A stretch of 64,000 bases of DNA from Tautonia sp040717455 (lineage in GTDB: Bacteria > Planctomycetota > Planctomycetia > Isosphaerales > Isosphaeraceae), in NCBI RefSeq assembly GCF_040717455.1, contig NZ_JBFEFH010000029.1:16261-80260 (forward strand), in the 5' to 3' direction. A model generated the notes under the pieces. That model searched no databases and had not been told where the DNA came from. It saw only the letters and a list, made by a program, of their open reading frames with translations. How positions within the stretch are numbered: the first letter of the stretch is position 1; the number at the start of each line of letters is the position of its first letter. Below are positions 1 to 9,104 of the stretch, in pieces. The translations under genes and the position numbers were made by a program.

Positions 1-314
1 GGGGCGGTGGCGTAGGGAAGCTCTCGCATGCCGATCGTCGCCGAGGCCATGCCGGAGAGCACCAGCGTCAGGCTTGTCACATCAACGCCCGAAGCCTTCC
101 CGATCCGATCGACGAGCGGTGCGAGCACGCGGAGGTAGAACCCCTCGCGGTCGCCCGGCGAGCCGGCCTCCTGCCAGGCGCGGAAGGTCGGGCCGATGCC
201 GTCGTCGGATTCAAGCTCGGCGAGCGTCGCCAGCGTATCCGAGTCCACGAGCCGCACGCGGAGCCGCGAGGTGCCCCAGTCGCCGCTCAGGAATCGGGCC
301 GGAAGGTCAGGCAT
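1..314 (-). CDS. dgoK: 2-dehydro-3-deoxygalactonokinase, N-terminal part (cut by window edge)
   Basis: Reading right to left from the ATG at 314 gives a protein starting MPDLPARFLSGDWGTSRLRV. The early GDWGTSRLR motif is the phosphate-binding loop of this sugar-acid kinase family, and about 90 residues on comes SGMASATIGMRELPYA, matching the family's SGM...G..E.PY motif. The enzyme phosphorylates 2-keto-3-deoxygalactonate in the cytoplasm, the step after galactonate dehydratase in the DeLey-Doudoroff route. The dehydratase gene lies just upstream with a 15-base gap, so the two are probably co-transcribed. About 104 residues are visible of the roughly 300 usual for the family; the rest is beyond base 1. 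Confidence 0.85.
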   Translation of the reverse strand, partial: MPDLPARFLSGDWGTSRLRVRLVDSDTLATLAELESDDGIGPTFRAWQEAGSPGDREGFYLRVLAPLVDRIGKASGVDVTSLTLVLSGMASATIGMRELPYATA

Positions 315-329
315 CGTCGTCCCCTCATG

Positions 330-1628
330 TCACCAATCGACGACGGAGCCGTCGAAGACGTCGTAGGATTCGGGGTTCGTCCACTCGTGGCCGATCGCGT
401 CGGCCATCGCGTCCTCGTCCAGCTCGATCCCGAGTCCGGGCCCCTTCGGCAGGTCGATGTACCCTTCGGAAACGCGGAACGGTTCTTTGATGTATCCGTC
501 CCCCAGGCTCACCTGCTCCTGGCAGAGGAAGTTCGGGATCGAGGCGGCGAGCTGGAGCCCGGCGGCCAGCGAGATCGGCCCGAGCGGGTTGTGCGGGGCG
601 ATGGCGGCATAGTACGCCTCGGCCATCCCGGCGATCAGGCGGGTCTCGGTGATCCCTCCCGCGTGGCAGAGGTCGGGCTGGAGGATCGAGGCGGCCCCTT
701 TCTCCAGGATCTCGCGGAAGCCCCACTTGGTGAAGATCCGCTCGCCGGTGGCGATCGGCAGGTGGGTGCTCCGGGCGATGTCGGCCATCGCGTCGACGTT
801 CTGGCAGGCGACGGGCTCCTCGATGAACATCGGCTGATAGGGCTCGATCGCCTTGATGAGCAATTTGGCCGTCTGAGGAGGGACGGCGCCGTGGAAGTCG
901 ATGCCGATGTCGCACTCGTCCCCCACGGCCTCGCGGAGCGAGGCGAAGCCGTCGGCCACCTTGCGGACGAAGGCCGGGTTCTCGACGATCCGAGGGGGGC
1001 GGTTCTTGCTCGGGCCGGTCTTGAAGGCGGTGAAGCCCTCCTCCCTGGCCCGCCGGATCGCCTCCGGGGATCGCGCGTGGGCGTAGACCCGGATCCGGGT
1101 CCGGGTCGGGCCGCCGAGCAGCTCATACACCGGCACGCCGAGGGCCTTGCCCTTGATGTCCCACAACGCCATGTCGATGCCGCTGATCGCGCTGGTCAGC
1201 ACCGGACCGCCTCGGTAAAAGGCATGCCGATACATCGCCTGCCAGTGGTGGGCGACGGGCCTCGGGTCCTTGCCGATCAGGTAGCCTTCCAGCTCCTTGA
1301 CGGCGGCGATGCAGGTCTCGGCGCGGCCCTCGACGATCGGCTCGCCCAGGCCGACGATCCCGGCGTCGGTGTGGATCTTCAGGAACAGCCAGCGCGGCTT
1401 GACGCGGATCGTCTCCAATCGCGTGATCGTCAACTTCTCGCCCGCCCCGACGATCTGAGCCGCCCGCCGTTTCCCCTCGACGACGCCCCTGGGATCGTCG
1501 ACCTCGCGACGGGGATCATACGGGTCTTGCGCGGTGATCGCCCCAAGGGCCGCGGCCCCTCCGGCGGCGCCGAGCATCGAGAGCAAGACGGAGCGACGGT
1601 GGGGGAACTTCGGGCCGGTCGGATTCAT
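330..1628 (-). CDS. dgoD: D-galactonate dehydratase family protein (enolase superfamily) with an export-type N-terminus
   Basis: An enolase-superfamily (mandelate racemase/muconate lactonizing) enzyme of 432 residues. Visible metal and acid/base motifs are GIDFHG, FIEEPV, ATGERIF and the catalytic-loop AIAPHNPLGP, all in the order and context of D-galactonate dehydratase, which converts galactonate to 2-keto-3-deoxygalactonate. The kinase for that product follows 15 bases downstream. The start chosen is the ATG at 1628; a GTG at 1637 is also in frame. Unusually, the first 40 residues contain HRRSVLLSMLGAAGGAAALG, a twin-arginine-like export signal, so the enzyme may act outside the cytoplasm, while its partner kinase has none. 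A related sugar-acid dehydratase specificity is possible. Confidence 0.85.
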   Translation of the reverse strand: MNPTGPKFPHRRSVLLSMLGAAGGAAALGAITAQDPYDPRREVDDPRGVVEGKRRAAQIVGAGEKLTITRLETIRVKPRWLFLKIHTDAGIVGLGEPIVEGRAETCIAAVKELEGYLIGKDPRPVAHHWQAMYRHAFYRGGPVLTSAISGIDMALWDIKGKALGVPVYELLGGPTRTRIRVYAHARSPEAIRRAREEGFTAFKTGPSKNRPPRIVENPAFVRKVADGFASLREAVGDECDIGIDFHGAVPPQTAKLLIKAIEPYQPMFIEEPVACQNVDAMADIARSTHLPIATGERIFTKWGFREILEKGAASILQPDLCHAGGITETRLIAGMAEAYYAAIAPHNPLGPISLAAGLQLAASIPNFLCQEQVSLGDGYIKEPFRVSEGYIDLPKGPGLGIELDEDAMADAIGHEWTNPESYDVFDGSVVDW

Positions 1629-1686
1629 CGGGAGCACCGGGATTCGGGGTCGAGGGGGGAGAGGTTCGTTCGCTGCAATCGGTCAG

Positions 1687-2250
1687 TCAGTCCGGGAGTC
1701 TCGTTGTTGTTTGCTCATGTATTACGGTGTGTTGCTCGACGGGCCGCCGAGAACGCCAGACGAGGGCGATGGTCACGATCCCTCCGATCAGTCCGGAGGC
1801 ATAGCTTGCCAGGTGGGCCCAGAGGGCGGCGAGGTATCGGGCGTGCCGCTCCGCGGGGACCTTCGAGGCGATCGGTTCGACGAGCGAGACGACCCCGAGG
1901 CGGGCGAGCACGAAGCCGATGATCCCGCTCGCCAGGGCCACGACCGCCATCACGCCGAGCAATCGGCCGATCGGCCGGGCCAGCGACCGGACCGATCGTT
2001 TCGGCCGCCCGGCTGGGCAGGCGGCCACGGCGAGCGGAACCCCAAGGATCAGGCCGACCCACCAGGTGGCGATGACACCCCAGAGGATGCCTTGCCAGGT
2101 CGGGGAGTCGAAGAGCTCGGGGGGCAGGATCGCCGGGTGGCCGACCGTGAAGTATTCCAGGCAGACACGCGCGGTGATCTGATCGTGAGCGATTCCGTAG
2201 GCGATCGCGGCCAGGATGCTGAGCAGGACGATCGCCAGGAATCGCATCAT
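1687..2250 (-). CDS. Small integral membrane protein of unknown function
   Basis: A 187-residue protein with about four hydrophobic segments, at roughly residues 3-20, 52-78, 98-122 and 143-165. The loop between the second and third segments is rich in Arg and Lys (AGRPKRSVRSLARPIGR). I do not recognise the family. It lies 21 bases after the large heme-binding protein gene and 58 bases before the galactonate dehydratase gene, all on the minus strand, so it is probably part of the same transcript. A GAGGAT ribosome-binding site lies 3 bases before the double ATG at 2250/2247. No catalytic motif is visible. Confidence 0.75.
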   Translation of the reverse strand: MMRFLAIVLLSILAAIAYGIAHDQITARVCLEYFTVGHPAILPPELFDSPTWQGILWGVIATWWVGLILGVPLAVAACPAGRPKRSVRSLARPIGRLLGVMAVVALASGIIGFVLARLGVVSLVEPIASKVPAERHARYLAALWAHLASYASGLIGGIVTIALVWRSRRPVEQHTVIHEQTTTRLPD

Positions 2251-2271
2251 CGTATCCTCATGACTCCGAAA

Positions 2272-5200
2272 TTACTTGCTCGCCCTGAGGAACTTGACCA
2301 GATCGGCCAGTTCCTGCGGGGTGAGCTGCTCGTCGAGGCCGGCAGGCATGATGGAGGTGGTGCCGGGCTGCATCTCCTCGATCGCGTCGCGGGCGACGCG
2401 GACGGACTCGTCGGCGTTGAGGACGAGGGTGATGTGGTCCGGCCCCTCGTCGCCGATCAGGCCGCTGAGGACCTGGCCGTCGACCGTGGCGACGACGATC
2501 GTCTCGTAGCTGCGGACGAAGCTGGCGCTGGGGTAGGCGATGGCCTCGAGCAGGTCGCGCTCGGTCCGGATGCCGCCGATCCGGCTCAGGTCGGGGCCGA
2601 CCTTGCCGCCGACGTATCCCATCGCGTGGCAGGTCCGGCAGGCGGCCTTCTCGCTGTTGAAGACGGCCTGGCCGCGGTAGACGTCCCCTCGCTCGACCAG
2701 GGGGAGCAGGGTCTCGATCCGGGCGAGCTTCTCGGCGGCGTCGGCGTCGAGGGCGGCCAGCAGGGTCGAGGCCCGTGCGGCCACGGTCGGGCCGAAGCGG
2801 TCGAGCAGGGTGCGGACGTCGCCCGGGGCGAGGCTCCCCCGGCTCGGCGAGGCGTCGATCGCGGCCACCAGGCGGAGCCCCAGCGCCTCGTCGTCCTGCC
2901 CGTCGAAGGCCGGCAGCAGGCGGGGGACGGACAGCGGCCCGGCCTCGGCGATCCGATCGGCGAGAATCAGCAGGCGCTCATCGCCCAGGTCCGAGGCCAC
3001 CAGCAGGTCGGCCGCCCGGGTCTGCTCGGCGGCGGCGGAGTCGGGGTCGAGGCGGTCGAGCAGGAAGGCGAACAGGTCGTCATCCAGCCGCCCGACGCCG
3101 CCCGGCAGGGCCGAGAGGGCGTCGAGCCGGGCGGTCGGCTCGGCGTCGGCGTCCCGGGCGATCCGGAGCAAGGGGACGCGGAGGGCCTCGGCCTCGTCCC
3201 CCTTGACCCTCAGCGACCGGGCGGCCGCGACGGCCATCGGGCGGAGGGTGTCGGAGTCGATCGCCTCGGCCACGGCCGCGACCCAGGTCGGGGGGGCCGG
3301 GTCAAGCGTCGCCCGGGCCATCGCGGCCAGGGCGGCCTGCCGGGTGGCTCCGGGGGCGTTCGGGTCGTCGAGCGAGGCGGCGATCACCCGCTGGATCTCG
3401 GGAGACGAGGCGAGGGCGGCGAGCTGATCGACGAGGGCGTTCTGATCGTCGTCGTCGGTCGTGCCGCGGAGCTGCCGCTCGAAGTGCTGGGCGAGGTCGG
3501 CCCCCCACTCGGGCTTCCGGCTGGCGATCCAGGCGGCGGCCTCGCGCAGGTCGGGGTCGTCGGAGGAGAGCAGGGGGGCCACGTCGTCCGCGTCCAGGTG
3601 GTCGCCGGGCATCTGGTCGAGCGCGATCAGGGCGGCCCGGATCACCGTGTCGTGCGGGGCGGAAAGGCCGAACCGGGTGGCCTCGGGGGCGTTCAGCTCG
3701 ATCAGGGCGGCGATGATCGAGTGCTGCACGGCCCAGTGCGGGGCGGCGGGCACGTCGGCCATGGCCTGGAGCAGGAAGGGGACAGTTGAAGGGTCGCCGA
3801 TGCGTCCGGCGGCCTCGGCGGCGGCCCGGCGATTCTGGGGGGGGCCGGTGTGCAGGAGGTTGACCACGCGGTCGAGGGCCCCGGCATCGCGGCGGACGCT
3901 GATGACGTGCAGGGCGGCCTGGACGACCGTCTCGTCGGCGTCCTTCAGGGCGATCCGGGCGACCTCGCGGGCCGCCTCGTCGTCGATCCGGCTGCTGGCC
4001 CAGACGGCGTTGAGGCGGGCATCGGGATCTTCGGAGTCTTGCACGACGGCGAGCAGGGCGGGCACGGCCGAGGCCCCGAGGCGGCCCAGCGCCTCGACGG
4101 CCCGTTCCCGGACCATCGGGCGGGGGTCGGAGAGCAAGGGGGAGAGGTCGTCGGCCGTGGCGTCGTCCCAGGCGATCGACAGGCCCCTCGGATCATCGGG
4201 CGATTGCGCCCCCGTTTTGCGGATGCGATAGATGGCCCCCAGCACGTCGGGCTTGTGCAGTTGCGAGGTCGGGCAGCAGAGCTTGTACCAGCCGCCGGTG
4301 TCGACCACGAGGACCGAGCCATCGGCGTCTTCAAGCACGTCGGTCGGGTGGAAGTCGGAGTTGTCGGACTGGATCAGGATGCCGTCGGTCGTGGTGAACG
4401 AGCCGCCGTCGGGCACGAGCCGGTGTCGGCTGACGGCGCGGAGGTTGAACTGGCAGGCGAGCAGGTTGTCTTGGTAGTCGTCGCCCAGGCCGTCGCCTCG
4501 CAGGCGTTCCAGGCCGGCCGGGGCGGCGGGGCCGAGGTGCGTGAGCACGGGCAAGACGCCGGGCCGGGTGCGGGGGTGGCCTTCGAGGACGTTGTGCTCC
4601 TTGCCGTAGACGCCGCCGTAGAGGGCGTGGATCAGGCCGTCGCGGTTGCCGCCGGCGGGGTACTGGAAGAAGGTGGTGGTGAAGATCCGCTCGCCGCCGG
4701 GGGTGAAGACGACGTCGACGGGATTGTCCATGCCGCCGGTCATGACCGGCTCGATCGGCCCCGAGCGGTCGGCCCGCCAGCGGAAGAGGTGCGCGGCCCG
4801 GGTGACGAAGGCCGGGGCGTCGTCGCGGTCATACGTCTGCTCGGCGAAGGCCCCCTTGGCCCAGTAGACCCAGCCGTCGGGCCCGAGGTAGGGGCCGTGC
4901 AGGTCGTTGGCGCAGCCGGTCAGGGTCTTGGCGTCGAGCCAGACCTCGCGCCGGTCGGCCACGCCGTCGCCGGTCGTGTCGGTCAGCTTCCAGATGTGCG
5001 GCGGGGCGGACACGTAGAGCGACCCGTCGAGCCACATCGTCCCTTCGGGGAACATCATGCGGTCGGCGAAGACGGTCCGGCGGTCGAAGGTGCCGTCGCC
5101 GTCGGCGTCTTCCAGGCGGAGGATGCGGTGCGGCTTCTGTTCGAGCTGGACCTGGACCGGGTCGTTCGAGCCGGACGACTCGGCGACGTACAGCCGCCCT

Positions 5201-5388
5201 TGTTCGTCGAAGGCGGCGGTGATCGGCCGGTCGACCAGGGGAGGCCCGGCGGCGACCTCGACCGTGAAGCCGTCGGGGATCGTGAAGCGGTGGTCCCCCA
5301 GCTCGGCGACCTCGTCGGCCCGGAGCGTCGGCGCGAGGAACGAAAGCGGAAGGGCTGCGGCAAGGAGCAGGAGGGGCGAGGATCTCAT
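2272..5388 (-). CDS. PVC-type secreted membrane-bound dehydrogenase with HEAT repeats and a CxxCH heme domain
   Basis: A 1038-residue secreted protein with a signal peptide (MRSSPLLLLAAALPLSFLAP). Residues about 30-380 form a beta-propeller of the planctomycete membrane-bound dehydrogenase type, with motifs such as DEQGRLYVAESSGS, LEDADGDGTFDRRTVF and DGSVLVVDTGGWYKLCCP. Residues about 420-880 are HEAT-like helical repeats (RERAVEALGRLGASAVPALL and similar). A C-terminal cytochrome c domain carries CRTCHAMG near residue 915, with a downstream Met (SIMPAGL) as likely second heme ligand. The family is thought to oxidise sugars in the periplasm, but substrates are not established. Its position ahead of galactonate genes would fit production of a sugar acid, which is inference. 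Confidence 0.85.
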   Translation of the reverse strand: MRSSPLLLLAAALPLSFLAPTLRADEVAELGDHRFTIPDGFTVEVAAGPPLVDRPITAAFDEQGRLYVAESSGSNDPVQVQLEQKPHRILRLEDADGDGTFDRRTVFADRMMFPEGTMWLDGSLYVSAPPHIWKLTDTTGDGVADRREVWLDAKTLTGCANDLHGPYLGPDGWVYWAKGAFAEQTYDRDDAPAFVTRAAHLFRWRADRSGPIEPVMTGGMDNPVDVVFTPGGERIFTTTFFQYPAGGNRDGLIHALYGGVYGKEHNVLEGHPRTRPGVLPVLTHLGPAAPAGLERLRGDGLGDDYQDNLLACQFNLRAVSRHRLVPDGGSFTTTDGILIQSDNSDFHPTDVLEDADGSVLVVDTGGWYKLCCPTSQLHKPDVLGAIYRIRKTGAQSPDDPRGLSIAWDDATADDLSPLLSDPRPMVRERAVEALGRLGASAVPALLAVVQDSEDPDARLNAVWASSRIDDEAAREVARIALKDADETVVQAALHVISVRRDAGALDRVVNLLHTGPPQNRRAAAEAAGRIGDPSTVPFLLQAMADVPAAPHWAVQHSIIAALIELNAPEATRFGLSAPHDTVIRAALIALDQMPGDHLDADDVAPLLSSDDPDLREAAAWIASRKPEWGADLAQHFERQLRGTTDDDDQNALVDQLAALASSPEIQRVIAASLDDPNAPGATRQAALAAMARATLDPAPPTWVAAVAEAIDSDTLRPMAVAAARSLRVKGDEAEALRVPLLRIARDADAEPTARLDALSALPGGVGRLDDDLFAFLLDRLDPDSAAAEQTRAADLLVASDLGDERLLILADRIAEAGPLSVPRLLPAFDGQDDEALGLRLVAAIDASPSRGSLAPGDVRTLLDRFGPTVAARASTLLAALDADAAEKLARIETLLPLVERGDVYRGQAVFNSEKAACRTCHAMGYVGGKVGPDLSRIGGIRTERDLLEAIAYPSASFVRSYETIVVATVDGQVLSGLIGDEGPDHITLVLNADESVRVARDAIEEMQPGTTSIMPAGLDEQLTPQELADLVKFLRASK

Positions 5389-5539
5389 GGCGGGTGGTCC
5401 CCTGGTCGGTTCCGAAGGGCGAAGGTCGGTCTATCGTTCGATCGGTTGGGTGGGCGGGGAGCAGGGCCAGGGCAGCGTCGGGGGAAGCGGCCCGGCTCGA
5501 TCGCCCCATTCTGCCCGGATCAATCGCGCCGGACAACCG

Positions 5540-6012
5540 CCGCGTTTCGGCAAAATCAGGGCAGGCGGTGCGCCCGCGGTGCGCGACTCTAGTGCGCCTC
5601 GGTGCGCCCGGGAGGGTTGACGCAACTCCCTTGCAGTCCATCGGATTCGGGTGGGCGCTCCCATTCGTTTCGGGAATCGGCCGGCACGGGGGAGGACAGG
5701 GGGGCGGTGCGATTGGGGGACGCCTCGATGCGCCCTTGGTGCGCGGCCTCGATGCGCCTCGGTGCGCGAGGTGGTCGCGACAAAACCTACTGTGGGAGAG
5801 AAGGTTGCGTCAAAATTGCCGATTCGTTTCGGGAAGCAGTCGGCGCGGAACGCCCAAACGCGGGGAGCAGCCGATGGCCCGCGACGACCTGGGACTCCTT
5901 TGTGCGCGGCGGTGCGCGGTCGGAATACGATGCGGTGCGCTTCGGGGCGAAGTTGAAACCGATTGAGGGGAAAAGGGTTGTGGTGGAATCGTTCGTTCGT
6001 TTCGGGAAATTG
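5540..6012. repeat. Composite intergenic repeat: GTGCGC clusters alternating with TTCGTTTCGGGAA
   Basis: This lies in the 1.3 kb gene-free region 5389-6687. Clusters of three to four GTGCGC/TGCGCC hexamers occur at about 5568-5612, 5727-5772 and 5900-5950. After each comes a copy of TTCGTTTCGGGAA (about 5664, 5823 and 5998), with a degenerate form near 5544. The unit is therefore about 160-175 bp, repeated about three times and poorly conserved between the motifs. Reading frames here are broken or low-complexity and look non-coding. The array is upstream of the minus-strand heme-binding protein gene, so a regulatory role is possible. The same motifs recur inverted near 38.6 kb. Confidence 0.6.
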
Positions 6013-6247
6013 GTCGGTCGGTCGGCGTGCCGGTGGAACGGAACGATCGCGACCGCGATGGGGGAGGGGAGGTCGAGTTGTCAAAGAGCAGGAGGACGAT
6101 TGGGGCGGAGGGCATTGGCCGTTTCATCGGGGGCGGTTCGAGACGCTCCCGGGCAATCTGGCGGCAAGGCTTCGTCCGGGGTGCTCGATCGGTTCGAGCC
6201 GTCCGAGCCTGGCCGGCGGGGGGGCCGTCGTGGTTCGATCGCGCCGG

Positions 6248-6302
6248 GCACCCCCTCACCCGGCCTGGCGGCCATCCGCTCCCCCAAAGGGAGGCGAGGG
6301 TG
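6248..6302. repeat. CCCTCACCC-type intergenic palindrome
   Basis: A short element reading CCCCCTCACCCGGCCTGGCG, then CTCCCCCAAAGGGAGG and GCGAGGG. The CTCCC/GGGAG hairpin and the CCCTCACCCGGCC lead are shared with copies at 25.7-26.1 kb, 15.5 kb and 33.8 kb. It belongs to a dispersed short palindromic repeat class. The rest of the 6.0-6.68 kb stretch shows nothing else I can support. Confidence 0.6.
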
Positions 6303-6687
6303 ACAGGGAGTTTGGGCACGGTGCGCTGAACGGGGGCCGCGACGCGCAAACGGGGCGAATCGTTCGAACGAGGGGGACGCGGCGAACGAGGGACAGGAGA
6401 GGTCCATCACGAGGCCGACCGAGGGGTTCGTCCCTTGAAACCATCGGGAAAAACGGCAGGGGCAGTCACAAGAATCGTCGGCGGGCGGCGAAAATCACCG
6501 AGGGGAAGGGGGGCCGGGCGAGGGGCGGCGACGGCCGAGGGGGGCGGGGGCGATGGCCCGACGGTGGGCGACGCCGGGGAGCGGGCCTGTCCATTGTGAC
6601 AGGGGCGGGGGCCCCGTAAGATGATTGGCCTGGAGATGAACGGGTGGTGGGATCAGCGCGGTCTGGTCTGGCCCGGTCGCGCGAGGA

Positions 6688-9066
6688 GTGCCCAAGGTGA
6701 TCGGCACGACGCTGAAGCGACGGTTCTCGGTCGATCGCGAGCTGGGTCGAGGGGGGATGGGGGCGGTCTTCCACGCCCTCGACCTGACGCTCCAGCGCCC
6801 CGTTGCCATCAAGATCCTCCGGGAGCTGGGCGGGCCGGAAGTTCATGAACAGCTTGGGCTTGAGGCCCGCATCCTCGCCCGGTTGCAGCACGACGGCATC
6901 GTCCGCCTCTATGACTTCGACCAGGAAGACGGCATCACCTACTTCATCATGGAGGAGGTGGACGGGCCGAGCTACCACCAGCGCTGGCGGGACCTGCCGA
7001 TCCCGGGGCGGCTGGCCATCCTCGCCTCGGTGGCCGAGGCGCTCGACTACGCGCACCACCAGGGGATCATCCACCGCGACCTGAAGCCGGGCAACATCCT
7101 GCTGACCCGGGCCGACCGGCCGAAGCTCTCCGACTTCGGCCTGTCGGTCCTGATGGAGCAGGAGCAGGAGACGGGGGTCGCCCGCGGGACCCCGCACTAC
7201 ATGAGCCCCGAGCAGGCGCGAGGCCGCAAGCTCGACCCGAGGTCCGACCTGTACTCGCTCGGCGTCTTGCTCTACGAAGGCGCGACCGGGGAGCCCCCCT
7301 TCCGGGGGAACCCGATGGCGGTGATGGCCCAGCACGTCAACGCCGAGCCGCCCGACCCCCGGGCGGTGAACCCCGAGATCTCGGAGGCGTTCCGCGCCCT
7401 GATCCTCCGACTGCTGGCCAAGGCCCCGGCCGACCGGCCGGCCACCGGGCTTGAGGTGGCCGCGGCGATCCGCCACCTGATCGAGGGGGACCGCTGGCGA
7501 GCCGGGGCCGAGGTCGGGGCGGAGGCCGATGCCGAGGCCGGAGGCCGGGCCGATGCCGGGGCGGAGACGGTCGAGGTCGCCGCGCCGACTCCGGCGGCCG
7601 GGGCGGCGTCGGCCGCGATGCGACGGTCGCTCAGGCTTCGGCAGGACGCCGAGCGGATGATCGCCGAGGTGGAGCGGGTGCCGATCGTCCTGTCGGCCGA
7701 GGAGCGGTATCTGAGCGGGCATTATCTGGCGTACCTGCTGGGCGGCTCCCGGAGGCGCGGGATCTTCCTGATGAGGCCGCTCGACCCGAGGAACGCCGAC
7801 CGCGCCCGGCTGATGCTGGCGATGGCCTGGCTGATGGGCCTGGGCAAGGTGACGAAGGAGGACATCGCCCGGGCCGCGCGGCTGCTCGACGAGCGGCCCG
7901 AGATCCGGCCGTTGCTCAGCCCGATCGTCGTCATCAAATATCTGCAAGGCCGGGCCGACGCCGCCCGCCGCAAGCGGTTCCGCAAGATCCGCCAGCTCTT
8001 GCAGGAGGCCAGCCGACACGCCCAGGACCACCTGACCGACGCGAACGGGCTGCTGAACCCCGGGATGATGCCGCAGGGACTCGACGACCTGAAGAAGCTG
8101 GCGCCCAGGGTGAGCGAGGTGGATGACGACCTGGTCGATCGCTGGAACCGCCTGACCGACGCCTGGCGGACCCGGCCCGAGTTCCGCCGCGCGATCCTCC
8201 GCTACGCGACCCTGCGGGCCGCCGCCGACCCGGCCAGCGAGCGGCTCTGGCCGGAGGTGGTCCACCCGCTGATCGAGCGGGCCCTCTGGCAGCGTCGCTT
8301 GCGGTCGAAGGCCGAGGGGTTCTGGGACGCCGCCAGCCGGGTCGTGCCCGTGGCCCCGGCCCCGGGCCGGATGATGGATCGGGCGATCGAGACATCGGTG
8401 CCCGTCGATGACGTGGACGACCTGGACGACTCGCTCGGGCAGTTCGAGCCGGACCCGGAGTACCTGGAGGCGGTGCTCGACGACGACGAGGAAACGGCCT
8501 CGGAGCCGGAGCCGGTGTCGAGCCTGACCGTGAGCCGGGCCTCGTTGCGGGAGTTCGCGGGCGAGGGGCCGTCGTCGCGGGAGTTCGTCCCGCTGGTCGA
8601 TCCCGACCCCGAATGCTTCACCCTGGGAGAGCTGCGCGAGCTGCGGCTGGAGGCGCTGAACGCCCTGAAGAACCGGTCGGGCACGCAGGGGCACCGGGTC
8701 GTCGCCGTCGGCCCGTATCGGCTGGCGGTGGTCCCCTCGGTGCGGGCGAACAAGGCGGGGACGGTGGCGATCCAGGGGATGCCGAACAAGCAGATCGAGA
8801 TGCTCGTGCCCTCGTTCGCCGGGGGCGGCTCGAAGGCCAGGCCGATCCTCGCGGTCTGGCACTATCCGAACAAGAGTATGGTGATCAGCCACCTCGACCA
8901 GCGGGGCAGCCCGCGTTACATCCTCTGGAACGCCCCCGTCAACCAGCAATCGAACCACCCCGACCCCGCCGACTTGAACAGCGAGCTGTTGAAGCTCAAC
9001 ATGGAGGCCCCCGACCGGCCGGACAGGGCGCTCGTGAAGAGCTTCTGGTCGTCGGGCAGGAAGTGA
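6688..9066 (+). CDS. Cytosolic Hanks-type Ser/Thr protein kinase with a long unclassified C-terminal region
   Basis: Residues about 8-270 are a complete eukaryotic-type kinase domain: glycine loop GRGGMGAVF (about 18-26), VAIKIL lysine (about 42), catalytic loop IHRDLKPGN (about 127-135), DFG (about 148-150), GTPHYMSPEQARG activation/P+1 segment and DLYSLGVLLYE. It should phosphorylate Ser/Thr. No transmembrane helix or PASTA, WD40 or TPR repeats are visible. Residues about 300-792 are an Arg/Asp-rich, mostly helical-looking region with an acidic linker (about 572-610) and a C-terminal domain that I cannot assign. The GTG at 6688 is the only sensible start in this frame, though GAGGA abuts it. 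fhcA follows after 38 bases. Confidence 0.85.
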   Translation: MPKVIGTTLKRRFSVDRELGRGGMGAVFHALDLTLQRPVAIKILRELGGPEVHEQLGLEARILARLQHDGIVRLYDFDQEDGITYFIMEEVDGPSYHQRWRDLPIPGRLAILASVAEALDYAHHQGIIHRDLKPGNILLTRADRPKLSDFGLSVLMEQEQETGVARGTPHYMSPEQARGRKLDPRSDLYSLGVLLYEGATGEPPFRGNPMAVMAQHVNAEPPDPRAVNPEISEAFRALILRLLAKAPADRPATGLEVAAAIRHLIEGDRWRAGAEVGAEADAEAGGRADAGAETVEVAAPTPAAGAASAAMRRSLRLRQDAERMIAEVERVPIVLSAEERYLSGHYLAYLLGGSRRRGIFLMRPLDPRNADRARLMLAMAWLMGLGKVTKEDIARAARLLDERPEIRPLLSPIVVIKYLQGRADAARRKRFRKIRQLLQEASRHAQDHLTDANGLLNPGMMPQGLDDLKKLAPRVSEVDDDLVDRWNRLTDAWRTRPEFRRAILRYATLRAAADPASERLWPEVVHPLIERALWQRRLRSKAEGFWDAASRVVPVAPAPGRMMDRAIETSVPVDDVDDLDDSLGQFEPDPEYLEAVLDDDEETASEPEPVSSLTVSRASLREFAGEGPSSREFVPLVDPDPECFTLGELRELRLEALNALKNRSGTQGHRVVAVGPYRLAVVPSVRANKAGTVAIQGMPNKQIEMLVPSFAGGGSKARPILAVWHYPNKSMVISHLDQRGSPRYILWNAPVNQQSNHPDPADLNSELLKLNMEAPDRPDRALVKSFWSSGRK

Positions 9067-9104
9067 CCGATCGACCACCGCACGCGAGCCCGATTGTCCT
9101 GACC

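Noticed and set aside
327..1922. Long plus-strand open frame of 531 codons opposite the galactonate dehydratase
   Set aside because: It is antisense to a well-supported gene, rich in Arg/Gly/Val/Asp, and without any motif. In 70% GC DNA such mirror frames are expected.
5431..6084. Minus-strand frame of 217 codons in the 5.4-6.1 kb gap
   Set aside because: Its repeated FPKR/FPET and EAHRG peptides are just the translated DNA repeats. Similar frames are open in several registers and no start has a ribosome-binding site.
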